Origin: an uncultured Mailhella sp.
GTDB taxonomy: Bacteria > Desulfobacterota > Desulfovibrionia > Desulfovibrionales > Desulfovibrionaceae
DNA length: 64,000 nt
Reading direction: 5' to 3'
Assembly: GCF_963931295.1 (NCBI RefSeq)
Contig: NZ_OZ007001.1
Span: 1,116,001-1,180,000, forward strand
Within the stretch, counting starts at the first letter, position 1; the number at the start of each line of letters is the position of its first letter. The notes under the pieces were generated by a model, which was not told the origin of the DNA, searched no databases, and saw nothing but the letters and a program-made list of their open reading frames with translations. Positions 1 to 8,225 of the stretch are shown here, piece by piece. Both the position numbers and the translations under genes were made by a program.

Positions 1-224
1 GAAACATGCCCTTCCACCCTTACCATCTGTCCTGCAGCAAGCGAGGAAAAGGAAAGGCTGAGCGGGCTCCATATCTTGGCTTCCAGTGCCCCGCTCGCAT
101 CCTTGAGCTCCAGTCTCCAGTATGGGCCGTTCCGGGACTGCTGAAGCGATGCCAGCGAAATAAGATAGTTTGAAGCGATCTCCTCACCGGCCGCCAGGTC
201 GCTGATCTTCCGGTGTTCCGTCAT
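1..224 (-). CDS. YhaM-like 3'-5' exoribonuclease, N-terminal OB domain (partial)
   Basis: Reading leftward from ATG at 224, the frame stays open to the window edge and gives about 74 residues beginning MTEHRKISDLAAGEEI, followed by NYLISLASLQQSRNGPYW and LELKDASGALEAKIW. A short OB-fold (tRNA_anti-type) module of this shape starts the YhaM family, where it precedes an HD hydrolase domain; the HD part would lie outside the window. The family trims single-stranded RNA or DNA from the 3' end. A ribosome site (CAGAGGTG) lies just upstream of the start. The gene is divergent from surE. The family call rests on the N-terminus only, so it is moderate. Confidence 0.6.
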   Translation of the reverse strand, partial: MTEHRKISDLAAGEEIASNYLISLASLQQSRNGPYWRLELKDASGALEAKIWSPLSLSFSSLAAGQMVRVEGHV

Positions 225-379
225 ATTCACCTCTGGAGGATTTGACTTTTGGTTCCCGTCCTATACAAGAAAACATGGCAGGCGGCATAACAGCGTCGCT
301 CCATGTTTCACTTTTCTCTTTCAACTATATGCCGCGGCAGAGCTTGTCAAAGCCTTTCGCCGTATCATACGGAGCCACC

Positions 380-1171
380 ATGCGCATCCTGATCAGTAAT
401 GACGACGGTATATACAGCCATAACCTGCATCTGCTCTACACGGCGCTTCTTCGCGCAGGGCACGATGTCCGGGCCGTTGCTCCGGCGGAACAGCACTCCG
501 GGGCGGGGTGCTGCCTGACGGTGCACGGTCCCATTCTTACCCGCAGGGTCCGTCTTGATGAAACAGAAGGCGGCCCTTTTGAAGGTATCGCCGTCTCCGG
601 CACTCCGGCAGACTGCGTCATTCTCGCCCTGCGCGGCCTTATGCCGGAATTCAACCCGGATCTCGTCATTTCCGGCATAAACTTCGGCCCCAACGCAGGT
701 CAGGATGTTTTCTTCTCCGGCACGGTGGGCGCAGCCATCCAGGCAGCCATGTACGGCCTCCCCTCTCTGGCCGTTTCCCACTGCTCCCATGCCGGCGCCA
801 CGCAGGCACATGCCGACCTTGTGGCCCGTATGGCCACGGCACTGGACTGGAACAACCTTCCCCGGCACCGCGTCTATAACTTCAATCTGCCTGATTGTCC
901 GGCAGATCAGATACGAGGCCTCAAGGTATGCCGTCACAGTACCGACTGGGCATGTCTGGACTCCTATGAACGTCGCATCTCTCCGCGGGGCAGAGAGTAC
1001 TACTGGATGATAGATCCCTTCCAGCACTTCCACCTTGAGGACGAAGGCTCCGACAAAAGCTGGCTGCATCAGGGCTTTGCCACCCTGACACCTCTGAATA
1101 TCGATCTCAACGACAGGGAGACCGCAAAAAAACTTAATGAAAACAGTCTGTGGGACCAGATACTATCATAA
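380..1171 (+). CDS. surE: 5'/3'-nucleotidase SurE
   Basis: The product is 263 aa and starts MRILISNDDG. The two Asp of this motif are the metal ligands of SurE. HSG (near residue 40) and ISGINFGPN (near residue 95) supply the conserved Ser and Asn ligands, and the segment FFSGTVGAAIQAAMYGLPS is typical of the family. SurE removes phosphate from nucleoside monophosphates (and polyphosphate) in the cytoplasm. The frame is open upstream to 242, but ATG 380 has GGAG seven bases away and begins the conserved fold, so it is chosen. The next gene, fba, is 144 bp downstream on the same strand. Confidence 0.93.
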   Translation: MRILISNDDGIYSHNLHLLYTALLRAGHDVRAVAPAEQHSGAGCCLTVHGPILTRRVRLDETEGGPFEGIAVSGTPADCVILALRGLMPEFNPDLVISGINFGPNAGQDVFFSGTVGAAIQAAMYGLPSLAVSHCSHAGATQAHADLVARMATALDWNNLPRHRVYNFNLPDCPADQIRGLKVCRHSTDWACLDSYERRISPRGREYYWMIDPFQHFHLEDEGSDKSWLHQGFATLTPLNIDLNDRETAKKLNENSLWDQILS

Positions 1172-1315
1172 TTGGAAAGAAGAAGTCTCCTTTCCGCCTT
1201 CATCCCTTGCGAAAAATTGCCACTGCGGCTACAAAAGAAACAAAGAAACGGAGAGGATTATTTTAACGTATCCGCCTCTCCATGATACCTGCTACCCGCT
1301 CCCCGGAGGGAAGCC

Positions 1316-2239
1316 ATGCCTATTACCACTCCTAAAGAGATGTTCGACCGTGCCTACAAAGAAGGCTATGCCATCGGTGCCTTCAACGTCAACAACATGG
1401 AAATCATACAGGGCATCATGCAGGCCGGTGCGGAAGAACGCTCGCCGCTGATACTTCAGGTTTCCGCCGGTGCCCGCAAGTATGCCGGTCAGGTTTACAT
1501 CATGAAGCTGGTGGAAGCCGCTCTCATCGAAGCCGACATTCCGGTGGTGGTGCATCTCGACCACGGTCCCGACTTTGAACTGTGCAAGGCCTGCATCGAC
1601 GGCGGTTTCAGCTCCGTCATGATCGACGGTTCCCACCTTCCCTTTGAGGAAAATATCGCTGTTACCAAAAAAGTTGTGGAGTACGCTCACGACCGGGGTG
1701 TATGGGTTGAAGCAGAACTCGGACGCCTTGCCGGCATAGAAGAACACGTCTCTTCCGATCACAGCATTTATACCGATCCCGATCAGGCCGTGGAATTCGC
1801 CCAGCGTTCCGGCTGCGACTCTCTCGCCATTGCCATCGGTACCAGCCACGGCGCATACAAGTTCAAGGGTGAAGCCAAGCTCGACTTTGAACGCCTCGAC
1901 AAGATTTCTTCCATGATGCCCGGCTATCCGCTGGTGCTGCACGGCGCTTCCAGCGTTCCGCAGGAATTCGTGGCCATGGCCAACCAGTACGGCGGACAGC
2001 TCGGCAACGCCAAGGGCGTTCCCGAAGAAATGCTGCGCAAGGCCGCCAAGTCCGGCGTATGCAAAATCAACATCGACTCCGATATCCGTCTCGCCATGAC
2101 GGCCAGCATTCGCAAGTACATGGCAGAGCATCCCGAAGCCTTCGATCCGCGCACCTATCTGAAGCCCGCCCGTGAGGCCGTGAAGGATATGGTACAACGC
2201 AAGATCCGCAACGTTCTCGGCAGCTCCAACAAAATCTAA
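1316..2239 (+). CDS. fba: Class II fructose-1,6-bisphosphate aldolase
   Basis: The 307-aa product has the class II (zinc) aldolase landmarks: GAFNVNNME near the N-terminus, VVHLDHGPDFE (metal-binding HxDH region, near residue 80), EAELG (near residue 140), and LHGASSVP followed by KINIDSDIRLA near the C-terminus. It interconverts fructose-1,6-bisphosphate with dihydroxyacetone phosphate and glyceraldehyde-3-phosphate in glycolysis and gluconeogenesis. The start has GGAGGG eight bases upstream. A strong hairpin terminator lies about 110 bp after the stop. The length fits the short class II subgroup. Confidence 0.93.
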   Translation: MPITTPKEMFDRAYKEGYAIGAFNVNNMEIIQGIMQAGAEERSPLILQVSAGARKYAGQVYIMKLVEAALIEADIPVVVHLDHGPDFELCKACIDGGFSSVMIDGSHLPFEENIAVTKKVVEYAHDRGVWVEAELGRLAGIEEHVSSDHSIYTDPDQAVEFAQRSGCDSLAIAIGTSHGAYKFKGEAKLDFERLDKISSMMPGYPLVLHGASSVPQEFVAMANQYGGQLGNAKGVPEEMLRKAAKSGVCKINIDSDIRLAMTASIRKYMAEHPEAFDPRTYLKPAREAVKDMVQRKIRNVLGSSNKI

Positions 2240-2351
2240 CATATTTTCCGACGATGGCCCGGACACAGTCCGGGCGGTTCGCCGGGAACATCATCTGCCG
2301 CAAACGCGGAATCGTCCCCGACGTCATTCCAGCACCTCGGCATGAAACAAC

Positions 2352-2396
2352 AAAACGCGGGATCATGGCACTTCCGGCACCATGATCCCGCGTTTT
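2352..2396. terminator. Bidirectional Rho-independent terminator
   Basis: A 17-bp perfect stem (2352-2368 with 2380-2396) starts with AAAA and ends with TTTT, so it can work in both directions. It separates fba (+) from the ComEA-like gene (-). A second 7-bp hairpin without a U tract lies at 2258-2274. Confidence 0.85.
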
Positions 2397-2451
2397 CACT
2401 ATGGCAGCACTGCCCATATTTCCAGAAGAGAATCAGGCAGGTCAGTATTGA

Positions 2452-2796
2452 TCAGTACAGGGGTACCGTCATTCCTTCCGGCATATCTTCGTCGGGAAGA
2501 TCGACCACCATATCCCCGTGTTCATCCTTATATATGCCTATTCTGAGTATCAGGGCATCATTGATACCCTTGACCTTCAGCAGGTCTTCCACCGAATGGA
2601 AAGGTCCGTGCTCTTCCCTGTATTTGATCAGGTTGGTCACCATGGCACGGTTCATATCAATGGGAGCCTCCAGGAGTTCCGCCTTTGTGGCCGTGTTCAG
2701 ATTAATGACATCGGCATGGGATACCCCCGGAGCAGCCATACAGACAAAAAAAAGAAGTGCTGCCGGAATCATTCTTCTGCGCGCATTCAACATCAT
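2452..2796 (-). CDS. Secreted helix-hairpin-helix protein, ComEA-like
   Basis: The 114-aa product has an N-terminal signal peptide (basic MLNARRRM, then a hydrophobic stretch ending near Ala-Pro-Gly-Val-Ser-His-Ala). A single helix-hairpin-helix unit follows: INLNTATKAELLEAP, then FHSVEDLLKVKGINDALI. This is the layout of ComEA-family proteins, which bind DNA outside the inner membrane during uptake. Small standalone members occur in many bacteria not known to be competent, so a role in transformation is only inferred. CAGGAGA lies before tandem ATG codons. An acidic tail (DLPDEDMPEG) ends the protein. Confidence 0.8.
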   Translation of the reverse strand: MMLNARRRMIPAALLFFVCMAAPGVSHADVINLNTATKAELLEAPIDMNRAMVTNLIKYREEHGPFHSVEDLLKVKGINDALILRIGIYKDEHGDMVVDLPDEDMPEGMTVPLY

Positions 2797-2819
2797 GATA
2801 TTCTCCTGACATAAGACTC

Positions 2820-2879
2820 AACCGGAGCCGTCCCGTAGATGTGCCAAACCGTCACATGAAACAGGATCCGGCTCCGGTT
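2820..2879. repeat. 11-bp inverted repeat between arylsulfotransferase and comEA-like gene
   Basis: AACCGGAGCCG (2820-2830) pairs with CGGCTCCGGTT (2869-2879) across a 38-nt loop. On the plus strand a T-rich run follows, but no gene is read in that direction. On the minus strand it lies after the arylsulfotransferase stop with no clear U tract. It may be a weak terminator. Confidence 0.4.
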
Positions 2880-2897
2880 TTCTTCAGTTATGCATCA

Positions 2898-4382
2898 CTA
2901 CTTTTCAATCAGTACGGGAACCGCCGTTCCTCCGTTTTCCCCGGGCGTCAGACGGAAGAATTCCAGACGCGGAGGAACAACCGCACGTTCCTTGGAATGC
3001 TTTGCCTGAGGAACCCAGTCGTAAGGAACACGATAGGCGCGGAATACCACGTTGTAGTTATCCAGATCTCTCCACTTGGGATCAACATATTCCCACACGG
3101 TATCGAGATCGGGAGTCACTTCAAAAACCCGTCCGTACGCAGCCTCGCAGATAAGCGTATTCCCGTTGGGCAGACGCTGTACATTGCCCTGGAGAGGACT
3201 GAAAAAGATGTTGGGGTTATTATCCGTGGCAATCTTGGCCTTCAGCGCGGAGTACTCCCACACAACTTCTAGGGTCACGGGGTTGATTTCCAGGACTCTC
3301 GAGTAATGGCGCTTCATGACACCGACACCGTCCAGAGCGTCCTGATCCGGCCTGCCGTAGCCGCTGAATCCGCCGTTGTCGAATACCAGCAGGTTACCGG
3401 CACCAGGCAGTCCGCTGGGAATGATATGGCTGCCGTGGGGGCCGATGATGGGTCCGATTTTACGCAGGGCGTCAGTAGAGCTGAAGTCCGGACCGAGCTT
3501 CCACACAATCTTTCCCGTTTTCTTGTCGATGATGGCAATCATCGACATATGGCGGGAGGAAAAGAGAACATTGTCCGGGTTGAAAGCCGCATACTTGACA
3601 GGATCTTCGTCATACCAGCGGTTTTTACCCACATAGGAAACGGCGTTGATATGTGCCCAGTCCACGCCCTTTTTGTTTTTTACCTCATTGACCTTTGAGC
3701 TGGTCTTGGCGCTGGCCTGCCCATACGGAGTAGCCCCCGAATTCTTGTCCTCAACTCTGAGATGCCTGTCGTATCTGTCATAAACACCGAGAGCCTTTAT
3801 ACCTTCTTCCGAAAATCCCAGCTCCTTGAAGTGTTCCGAAATCTTCCACTGCCATACGACCTTTCCGGTGGCATCGACTTCATAGATGGCATTTTCCTGT
3901 ACGGGGAAGTCCACCGGAATATTGCCGGGCTTGGCCAGACCGTTCTGCGAATTCAGCAGAAGCCTGCCGTCGGCACGCGGCTTGGCATCGGGGAAATAGT
4001 AGCCAACGGGACTGCCTTCCATTTGAGCGTCGTGACTCATGGGAATGTCGTTCTGACGAAGAATCTTGTTATTCCAGTCCAGAATAACCATATGGGCATT
4101 TTTACGCTTGCCGTATTCGCCCTGAACAACACCGTTGGGAAGCATTTTTGCGGAATGCCCCAGAAGCTGCGGCCATTCTTTCATGACCTCGCCGTTCATA
4201 TCGACAAGATAGGTGCTGTGGCCGGAATTCCACCAGCTAGGTCCAATTAACGTATACCCGTTGAAACTTCTTTCAGGGTCATACATCGTAACGCCTGTCG
4301 GATAAATGGTAGGCGAGGCGCTGCCGTTTATCGGTATCATGGTCATTACCGCGAGACTGCATAGGAAATAACGTAATTTCAT
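2898..4382 (-). CDS. Periplasmic arylsulfate sulfotransferase (ASST family)
   Basis: The 494-aa product starts MKLRYFLCSLAVMTMIP, a signal peptide ending near NGSAS. The mature part has repeated beta-propeller blades of ASST type (for example MYDPERSFNGYTLIGP, STYLVDMNGEVMKEW, IDKKTGKIVWKLGPDFSS, IGPHGSHIIPSG, NGNTLICEAAYGRVFE). ASST enzymes move sulfate from one phenolic ester to another phenol without PAPS. The frame is open to 4445, but that codon lies inside the sigma-54 promoter element, while ATG 4382 follows AGGAGG at the right distance. It is transcribed alone, away from the sensor kinase. Gut sulfate reducers often carry such genes; the true substrate is unknown. Confidence 0.87.
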   Translation of the reverse strand: MKLRYFLCSLAVMTMIPINGSASPTIYPTGVTMYDPERSFNGYTLIGPSWWNSGHSTYLVDMNGEVMKEWPQLLGHSAKMLPNGVVQGEYGKRKNAHMVILDWNNKILRQNDIPMSHDAQMEGSPVGYYFPDAKPRADGRLLLNSQNGLAKPGNIPVDFPVQENAIYEVDATGKVVWQWKISEHFKELGFSEEGIKALGVYDRYDRHLRVEDKNSGATPYGQASAKTSSKVNEVKNKKGVDWAHINAVSYVGKNRWYDEDPVKYAAFNPDNVLFSSRHMSMIAIIDKKTGKIVWKLGPDFSSTDALRKIGPIIGPHGSHIIPSGLPGAGNLLVFDNGGFSGYGRPDQDALDGVGVMKRHYSRVLEINPVTLEVVWEYSALKAKIATDNNPNIFFSPLQGNVQRLPNGNTLICEAAYGRVFEVTPDLDTVWEYVDPKWRDLDNYNVVFRAYRVPYDWVPQAKHSKERAVVPPRLEFFRLTPGENGGTAVPVLIEK

Positions 4383-4433
4383 AAGGCCTCCTGAAAATAT
4401 TATAGAGACGGGTGTCAGATTCACATATCGTGA

Positions 4434-4449
4434 AGCAAAATACATGCCA
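4434..4449 (-). promoter_or_regulatory. Sigma-54 promoter of the arylsulfotransferase gene
   Basis: On the minus strand the sequence is TGGCATGTATTTTGCT. It matches the sigma-54 consensus TGGCAYG-N4-TTGCW in every fixed position, with GG and GC at the required spacing. Transcription would start near 4423, leaving about 40 nt before ATG 4382. The adjacent two-component system includes a sigma-54 activator, which supports the call. Confidence 0.85.
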
Positions 4450-4526
4450 ATATATAATTCACTGTATTTATTATAGATTATGCAGCGTTCCCTTTTTGCG
4501 ACATAGAAAAATGTAATGTTTCTTAC

Positions 4527-4586
4527 GCATGAAAAAGGCCCTGGTGTGCAACATTTTTCACACTTTCAACGGCTGCTTTTTCATGC
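4527..4586. promoter_or_regulatory. Candidate enhancer (UAS) for the sigma-54 activator
   Basis: An 11-bp perfect inverted repeat, GCATGAAAAAG (4527-4537) with CTTTTTCATGC (4576-4586), encloses a smaller imperfect palindrome at 4544-4563 (GTGTG...CACAC). It lies about 100-165 bp upstream of the inferred sigma-54 start site, the usual distance for NtrC-type activator sites, and directly before the sensor kinase gene. Binding by the neighbouring regulator is inferred. Confidence 0.55.
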
Positions 4587-4610
4587 ATAAAGGAGTACCG
4601 TATTTTTAAG

Positions 4611-6530
4611 ATGAAAAAATTTACGTTCTACCTGTGCTGCATTCTTTGCGCAGTCATATGCGCCGTCGGCCTGATGACGCAGGATCAGCGGACCGATCCC
4701 GTGGAAGCAAAGAAAAAAATCCGCATCGGAGTTCTTCGGGATCGTCCACCCCTTGCCAGCATGGTGGACGGCTCTCCAGAGGGTCTTGCCGTAGAGCTTG
4801 TGCATGGTATCTGTTCCACCCTGAACATCGAAGAGGAGTTTGCTTTTGGTCGTGCCGTGGAATTGTATGAACAGCTGGAAAAGGGAACGATAGAGCTGGC
4901 GGTACTGGTTCCCCGAGTCACGGGGCAGACCTCCAGACTGACGTTCATTCCCACCGGATTCAGCCTCAATCGCCGCATTTTCGTTACGGATGTCAGCATG
5001 GATATCCGGTCGGAATCCGACTTTTCCGGACACAGCATCGCTTTTGTAAAAAGTGACAGCCGATATGCAAATATTGCACGGAATGCAGGGGCCGACGTTG
5101 TCATAGCCGACGACATGCCGTCGGCACTGGACATGCTTATAAACCATGATGTGGATGCCTACATCACCCATCTGGGTGAAGTCGTGGCCAGTCTTGCCTG
5201 GAAAAAAGGCCTTACCGGTATCAACATCAAAGGAGGAAGTCTGGAGCGTACGGAACTGTATCTGGTGACGGAGGAACATAATATTCACCTGTCGGCCCGG
5301 CTTGCAGATTTTCTGACCACTCTGGAAAACAACGGAACATTGATGGAGATGCGCGAAAAATGGCTGGGCGCTCCCGTATGGAGAGAAAGCTTCTGGGAGC
5401 AATATAAGATGCCGATCATCTATTTTTCTCTGGGAGTTGCCTGCCTTATTACCATCATCATAATCTGGAACGTTTCCTTACAGTATAAGGTTTCCAGGGC
5501 TACGGACAGTCTGCGGGCGTCGGAAACCAGATATCGGGAACTGACGGAGGCCTCCCCGGACGGCGTCATTCTTCTGGATGAACACGGAGGGTATCTTTAT
5601 GCCAATCCCGTGGCACGGAAGCTTCTGAACTCCTATGACATGCAGCTGTGCGGATACTCTCTGGCGCCGGAAACCCACCTCGGAGAGCTGGCACAGGATA
5701 TCAGAGCAGGACGATACGGCCGCCGGGAATGTGTACTGCCGGAGAAAAACGGCCAGACCCGCCATTTTGAAATCATGACGTTTCCGGCCACGCTGGATGG
5801 AAGAGGAACTCCCGGAGTATGCACCCTCTGGCGTGACATCACGGCACGGAGGATACTGGAACAGGAACTGGCCAGAACGGACCGCATGTCCATCATCGGC
5901 CGCATGGCGGCCGGAGTGGCCCATGAGATCAACAATCCGCTGGGAGTCATCATGGCCAACGCCGAGTATCTTGCGGAAAAAGGGGTGGGAGGCACACAGG
6001 TGGAGGCCATTCTCGCACACGGCGAAAAGGCGGAAAGTTCCATCCGGCGACTCTTGAATCTTGCCCCGACGCTTGAAATCCGACGCGAAAGCCTCAACCT
6101 GACCGAAGTCGTGCAGGAATGCATACTGTTCCTGCATCCCCGGTTGCGCAAAGTGGATGTTGATGCGCATTTGCCGGACTGGCTTCCTGTGCGGGGAGAC
6201 AGAGGCATGCTGGAACAGGTGGTGCTGAACCTCATCATCAACGCTCTGGACAGCATGAAAGATTCCGGTCGCCTGACAATAACCGGAGAAAGCCGGCATC
6301 AGAAGGAAGCCGACACGGCAAGAATCATCATTGCGGATGACGGCCCGGGGATCGCCGAGTCCGACATGGACCGTATCTTTGACCTGTTCTACAGCACAAA
6401 AGGAAGCCAGGGATTCGGTATCGGACTGTACGTGGCCAGAAATATAGCGGAAATGCACAATGGGACGCTGCGGGCGGAGTCAAAGCCAGGAGAAACCCGA
6501 TTTATTCTGGATCTTCCTCTTTTGGTATAG
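4611..6530 (+). CDS. Sensor histidine kinase with periplasmic SBP_bac_3 domain
   Basis: The 639-aa product has an N-terminal hydrophobic segment (residues 4-22) and a family-3 solute-binding-like domain (about 37-255, starting IRIGVLRDRPPLASM). A membrane helix follows (about 268-288, IIYFSLGVACLITIIII), then a PAS domain (about 305-415), HisKA with phosphoacceptor His438 in GVAHEINNPLG, and an HATPase_c domain with N box LNLIINALDSM, G1 DDGPGIAE and G2 GFGIGLYVA. It should sense a small ligand outside the membrane and phosphorylate the regulator encoded head-on at 6502-7902. The start follows AAGGAG at a longish spacing. The stop region overlaps the regulator gene by 29 bp on opposite strands. 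Confidence 0.92.
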   Translation: MKKFTFYLCCILCAVICAVGLMTQDQRTDPVEAKKKIRIGVLRDRPPLASMVDGSPEGLAVELVHGICSTLNIEEEFAFGRAVELYEQLEKGTIELAVLVPRVTGQTSRLTFIPTGFSLNRRIFVTDVSMDIRSESDFSGHSIAFVKSDSRYANIARNAGADVVIADDMPSALDMLINHDVDAYITHLGEVVASLAWKKGLTGINIKGGSLERTELYLVTEEHNIHLSARLADFLTTLENNGTLMEMREKWLGAPVWRESFWEQYKMPIIYFSLGVACLITIIIIWNVSLQYKVSRATDSLRASETRYRELTEASPDGVILLDEHGGYLYANPVARKLLNSYDMQLCGYSLAPETHLGELAQDIRAGRYGRRECVLPEKNGQTRHFEIMTFPATLDGRGTPGVCTLWRDITARRILEQELARTDRMSIIGRMAAGVAHEINNPLGVIMANAEYLAEKGVGGTQVEAILAHGEKAESSIRRLLNLAPTLEIRRESLNLTEVVQECILFLHPRLRKVDVDAHLPDWLPVRGDRGMLEQVVLNLIINALDSMKDSGRLTITGESRHQKEADTARIIIADDGPGIAESDMDRIFDLFYSTKGSQGFGIGLYVARNIAEMHNGTLRAESKPGETRFILDLPLLV

Positions 6531-7902
6531 CCTCTCCCGCCGACGGAATACCGCAGTCGGCCATCTTATGGTAAAGGGTTCGTCGACTGACCCCCAGCAT
6601 GGTTGCCGCCCTTGTCCGGTTACCATCCGCAAGTGTCAGAGCCAGAAGAATAGCCTTCCGCTCCGCCTCTCTTGCTGCTTCATGCAACGCGATGGGGGCG
6701 CTCGACAACGGCTGAGGACGAGGCTCTGAACCAAGACGGTTTTCCAGGGGGCCTAGAGATGACGGGGTGATGATCTGCCCTTCCGTAAACAGCACTATCC
6801 TCTCCATGGTGTTTTCCAGTTCACGGATATTGCCGGGCCACGGCTGCGCCATGAGAATCTCCAGCGCTGCAGGACTTATCTCTCTGATATTTTTATTATG
6901 TTTTCTATTGTACTTATGAATGAAGTACTCGATGAAACGGATAATATCTTCTTTCCGTTCCCGCAGATCGGGCATGCGTATCGGCAGAACCGCAAGCCTG
7001 TAGTAAAGATCCTCCCGGAAAAGCCCCTGACGAACGGCCTCCTTCAGATCACGGTTACTGGCCGAAATAAAACGCACGTCAATATGCACAGAGGCATTGG
7101 CCCCCACGGGTCGAACTTCCCTTTCCTGAATGGCATGCAGCAGTTTTGTCTGCATACCCAGCGGCATCTCCCCTATCTCATCCAGAAAAACGGTACCGCC
7201 CTGTGCTTCCTCCAGCAGGCCGCGGCGAGACTGAACCGCACCGGTGAACGCACCCCGGACATGGCCGAACAACTCGCTGTCCAGCAGGCTTTCCGGAAGT
7301 GCCCCGCAGTCAATGGTCAGAAAAGCTTTGTTCCGGCGCGGACTGGACGCATGGATCACCTTGGCCAGCAGACTTTTCCCCGTTCCGCTTCTGCCTTCAA
7401 TAAGAACACTGACACTGGATCCGGAAATTTTATCAAGCATCCGCATGATATCGTGCATGGCAGGACTGTCTCCCAGAATCATGGAAGGCACGCCCTCCTC
7501 CTCTTCCCGGCGGGAACTTCCCAGAGAGCGCTGCATGGATCCGTAGTCCGCCGCACGCAGCACCAGCGGCAGGAGTGTTTTCATTTTTAACGGCTTGGTC
7601 ACATAATCATAGGCACCAAGCCTGGTTGCTCTTACGGCGCTCTGAATGGTACCTACACCCGTCATGATGATGAACGGTGTGGAGATCCCCGATATCCGAA
7701 GTCTCTGGAGAAGTTCCACGCCGTCCATACCCGGCATGGACATATCGCAGAGAATCACGTCAAAACTCTTTTCGAGAAGAATCCTGCAGGCTTCTTCTCC
7801 TCCGGAGGCGATATCCGTCTGCCAGCCCGACTCGGAAAAGCGAAGTGCAAGGATATCAAGCCATGCCTGCTCATCGTCGACAAGCAATATACGTCTGGAC
7901 AC
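6502..7902 (-). CDS. Sigma-54-dependent response regulator (NtrC/AtoC type)
   Basis: The 466-aa product starts at GTG 7902 after AAAGGAGAG; the longer open frame upstream (to 8154) has no receiver-like sequence. Receiver domain: LLVDDEQ, phosphoacceptor Asp53 in ILCDMSMPG, and KPLK. AAA+ domain: Walker A EGRSGTGKS, sigma-54-contact loop GAFTGA, Walker B VFLDEIGEM, and an arginine-finger region. A Fis-type helix-turn-helix (NRTRAATMLGVSRRTLYHKM) ends the protein. Activators of this class bind about 100-150 bp upstream of sigma-54 promoters, and such a promoter precedes the arylsulfotransferase gene 2.1 kb away. It is most likely the partner of the kinase at 4611-6530. Confidence 0.93.
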   Translation of the reverse strand: MSRRILLVDDEQAWLDILALRFSESGWQTDIASGGEEACRILLEKSFDVILCDMSMPGMDGVELLQRLRISGISTPFIIMTGVGTIQSAVRATRLGAYDYVTKPLKMKTLLPLVLRAADYGSMQRSLGSSRREEEEGVPSMILGDSPAMHDIMRMLDKISGSSVSVLIEGRSGTGKSLLAKVIHASSPRRNKAFLTIDCGALPESLLDSELFGHVRGAFTGAVQSRRGLLEEAQGGTVFLDEIGEMPLGMQTKLLHAIQEREVRPVGANASVHIDVRFISASNRDLKEAVRQGLFREDLYYRLAVLPIRMPDLRERKEDIIRFIEYFIHKYNRKHNKNIREISPAALEILMAQPWPGNIRELENTMERIVLFTEGQIITPSSLGPLENRLGSEPRPQPLSSAPIALHEAAREAERKAILLALTLADGNRTRAATMLGVSRRTLYHKMADCGIPSAGEAIPKEEDPE

Positions 7903-8225
7903 GTGAACTCTCCTTTTCCCGTCACCGGTCGAAAGCCATAGCGACTCTACCGGAAGATCTGTTCTCCGACCGCTCCGCCGCCTCCGACCTTGCCGAACGA
8001 ATTTCCTCGAAACTCCGCAGCACCTTTGGGGATACACCGATGCCACGCAAAAAACAACGACCGATCCGACACAGGATTGCCATATCGGAGCATGCGCAAG
8101 AAACAACGCTTCCCGAGCTTTTCCCTCGTCTGCCGGAACCAGATTTAAAGACACGGGCCTGTTCTTCTCTCAGACAGGAATATCATACAGAAGAACAGGC
8201 CCCGAACATTCTGACTGTCTGCTAC
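7903..8225. other. Intergenic stretch between argC and response regulator
   Basis: No gene with coding character was found in these 323 bp. The left part must hold the regulator's promoter on the minus strand, but no clear sigma-70 boxes stand out. The right part holds a 14-bp perfect inverted repeat (8155-8168 with 8189-8202) downstream of argC. Confidence 0.5.
8155..8202 (-). terminator. Terminator-like hairpin after argC
   Basis: GGGCCTGTTCTTCT (8155-8168) pairs perfectly with AGAAGAACAGGCCC (8189-8202) around a 20-nt loop, 24 bp beyond the argC stop. The minus-strand side lacks a continuous U tract, so factor-independent termination is not certain. Confidence 0.5.
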
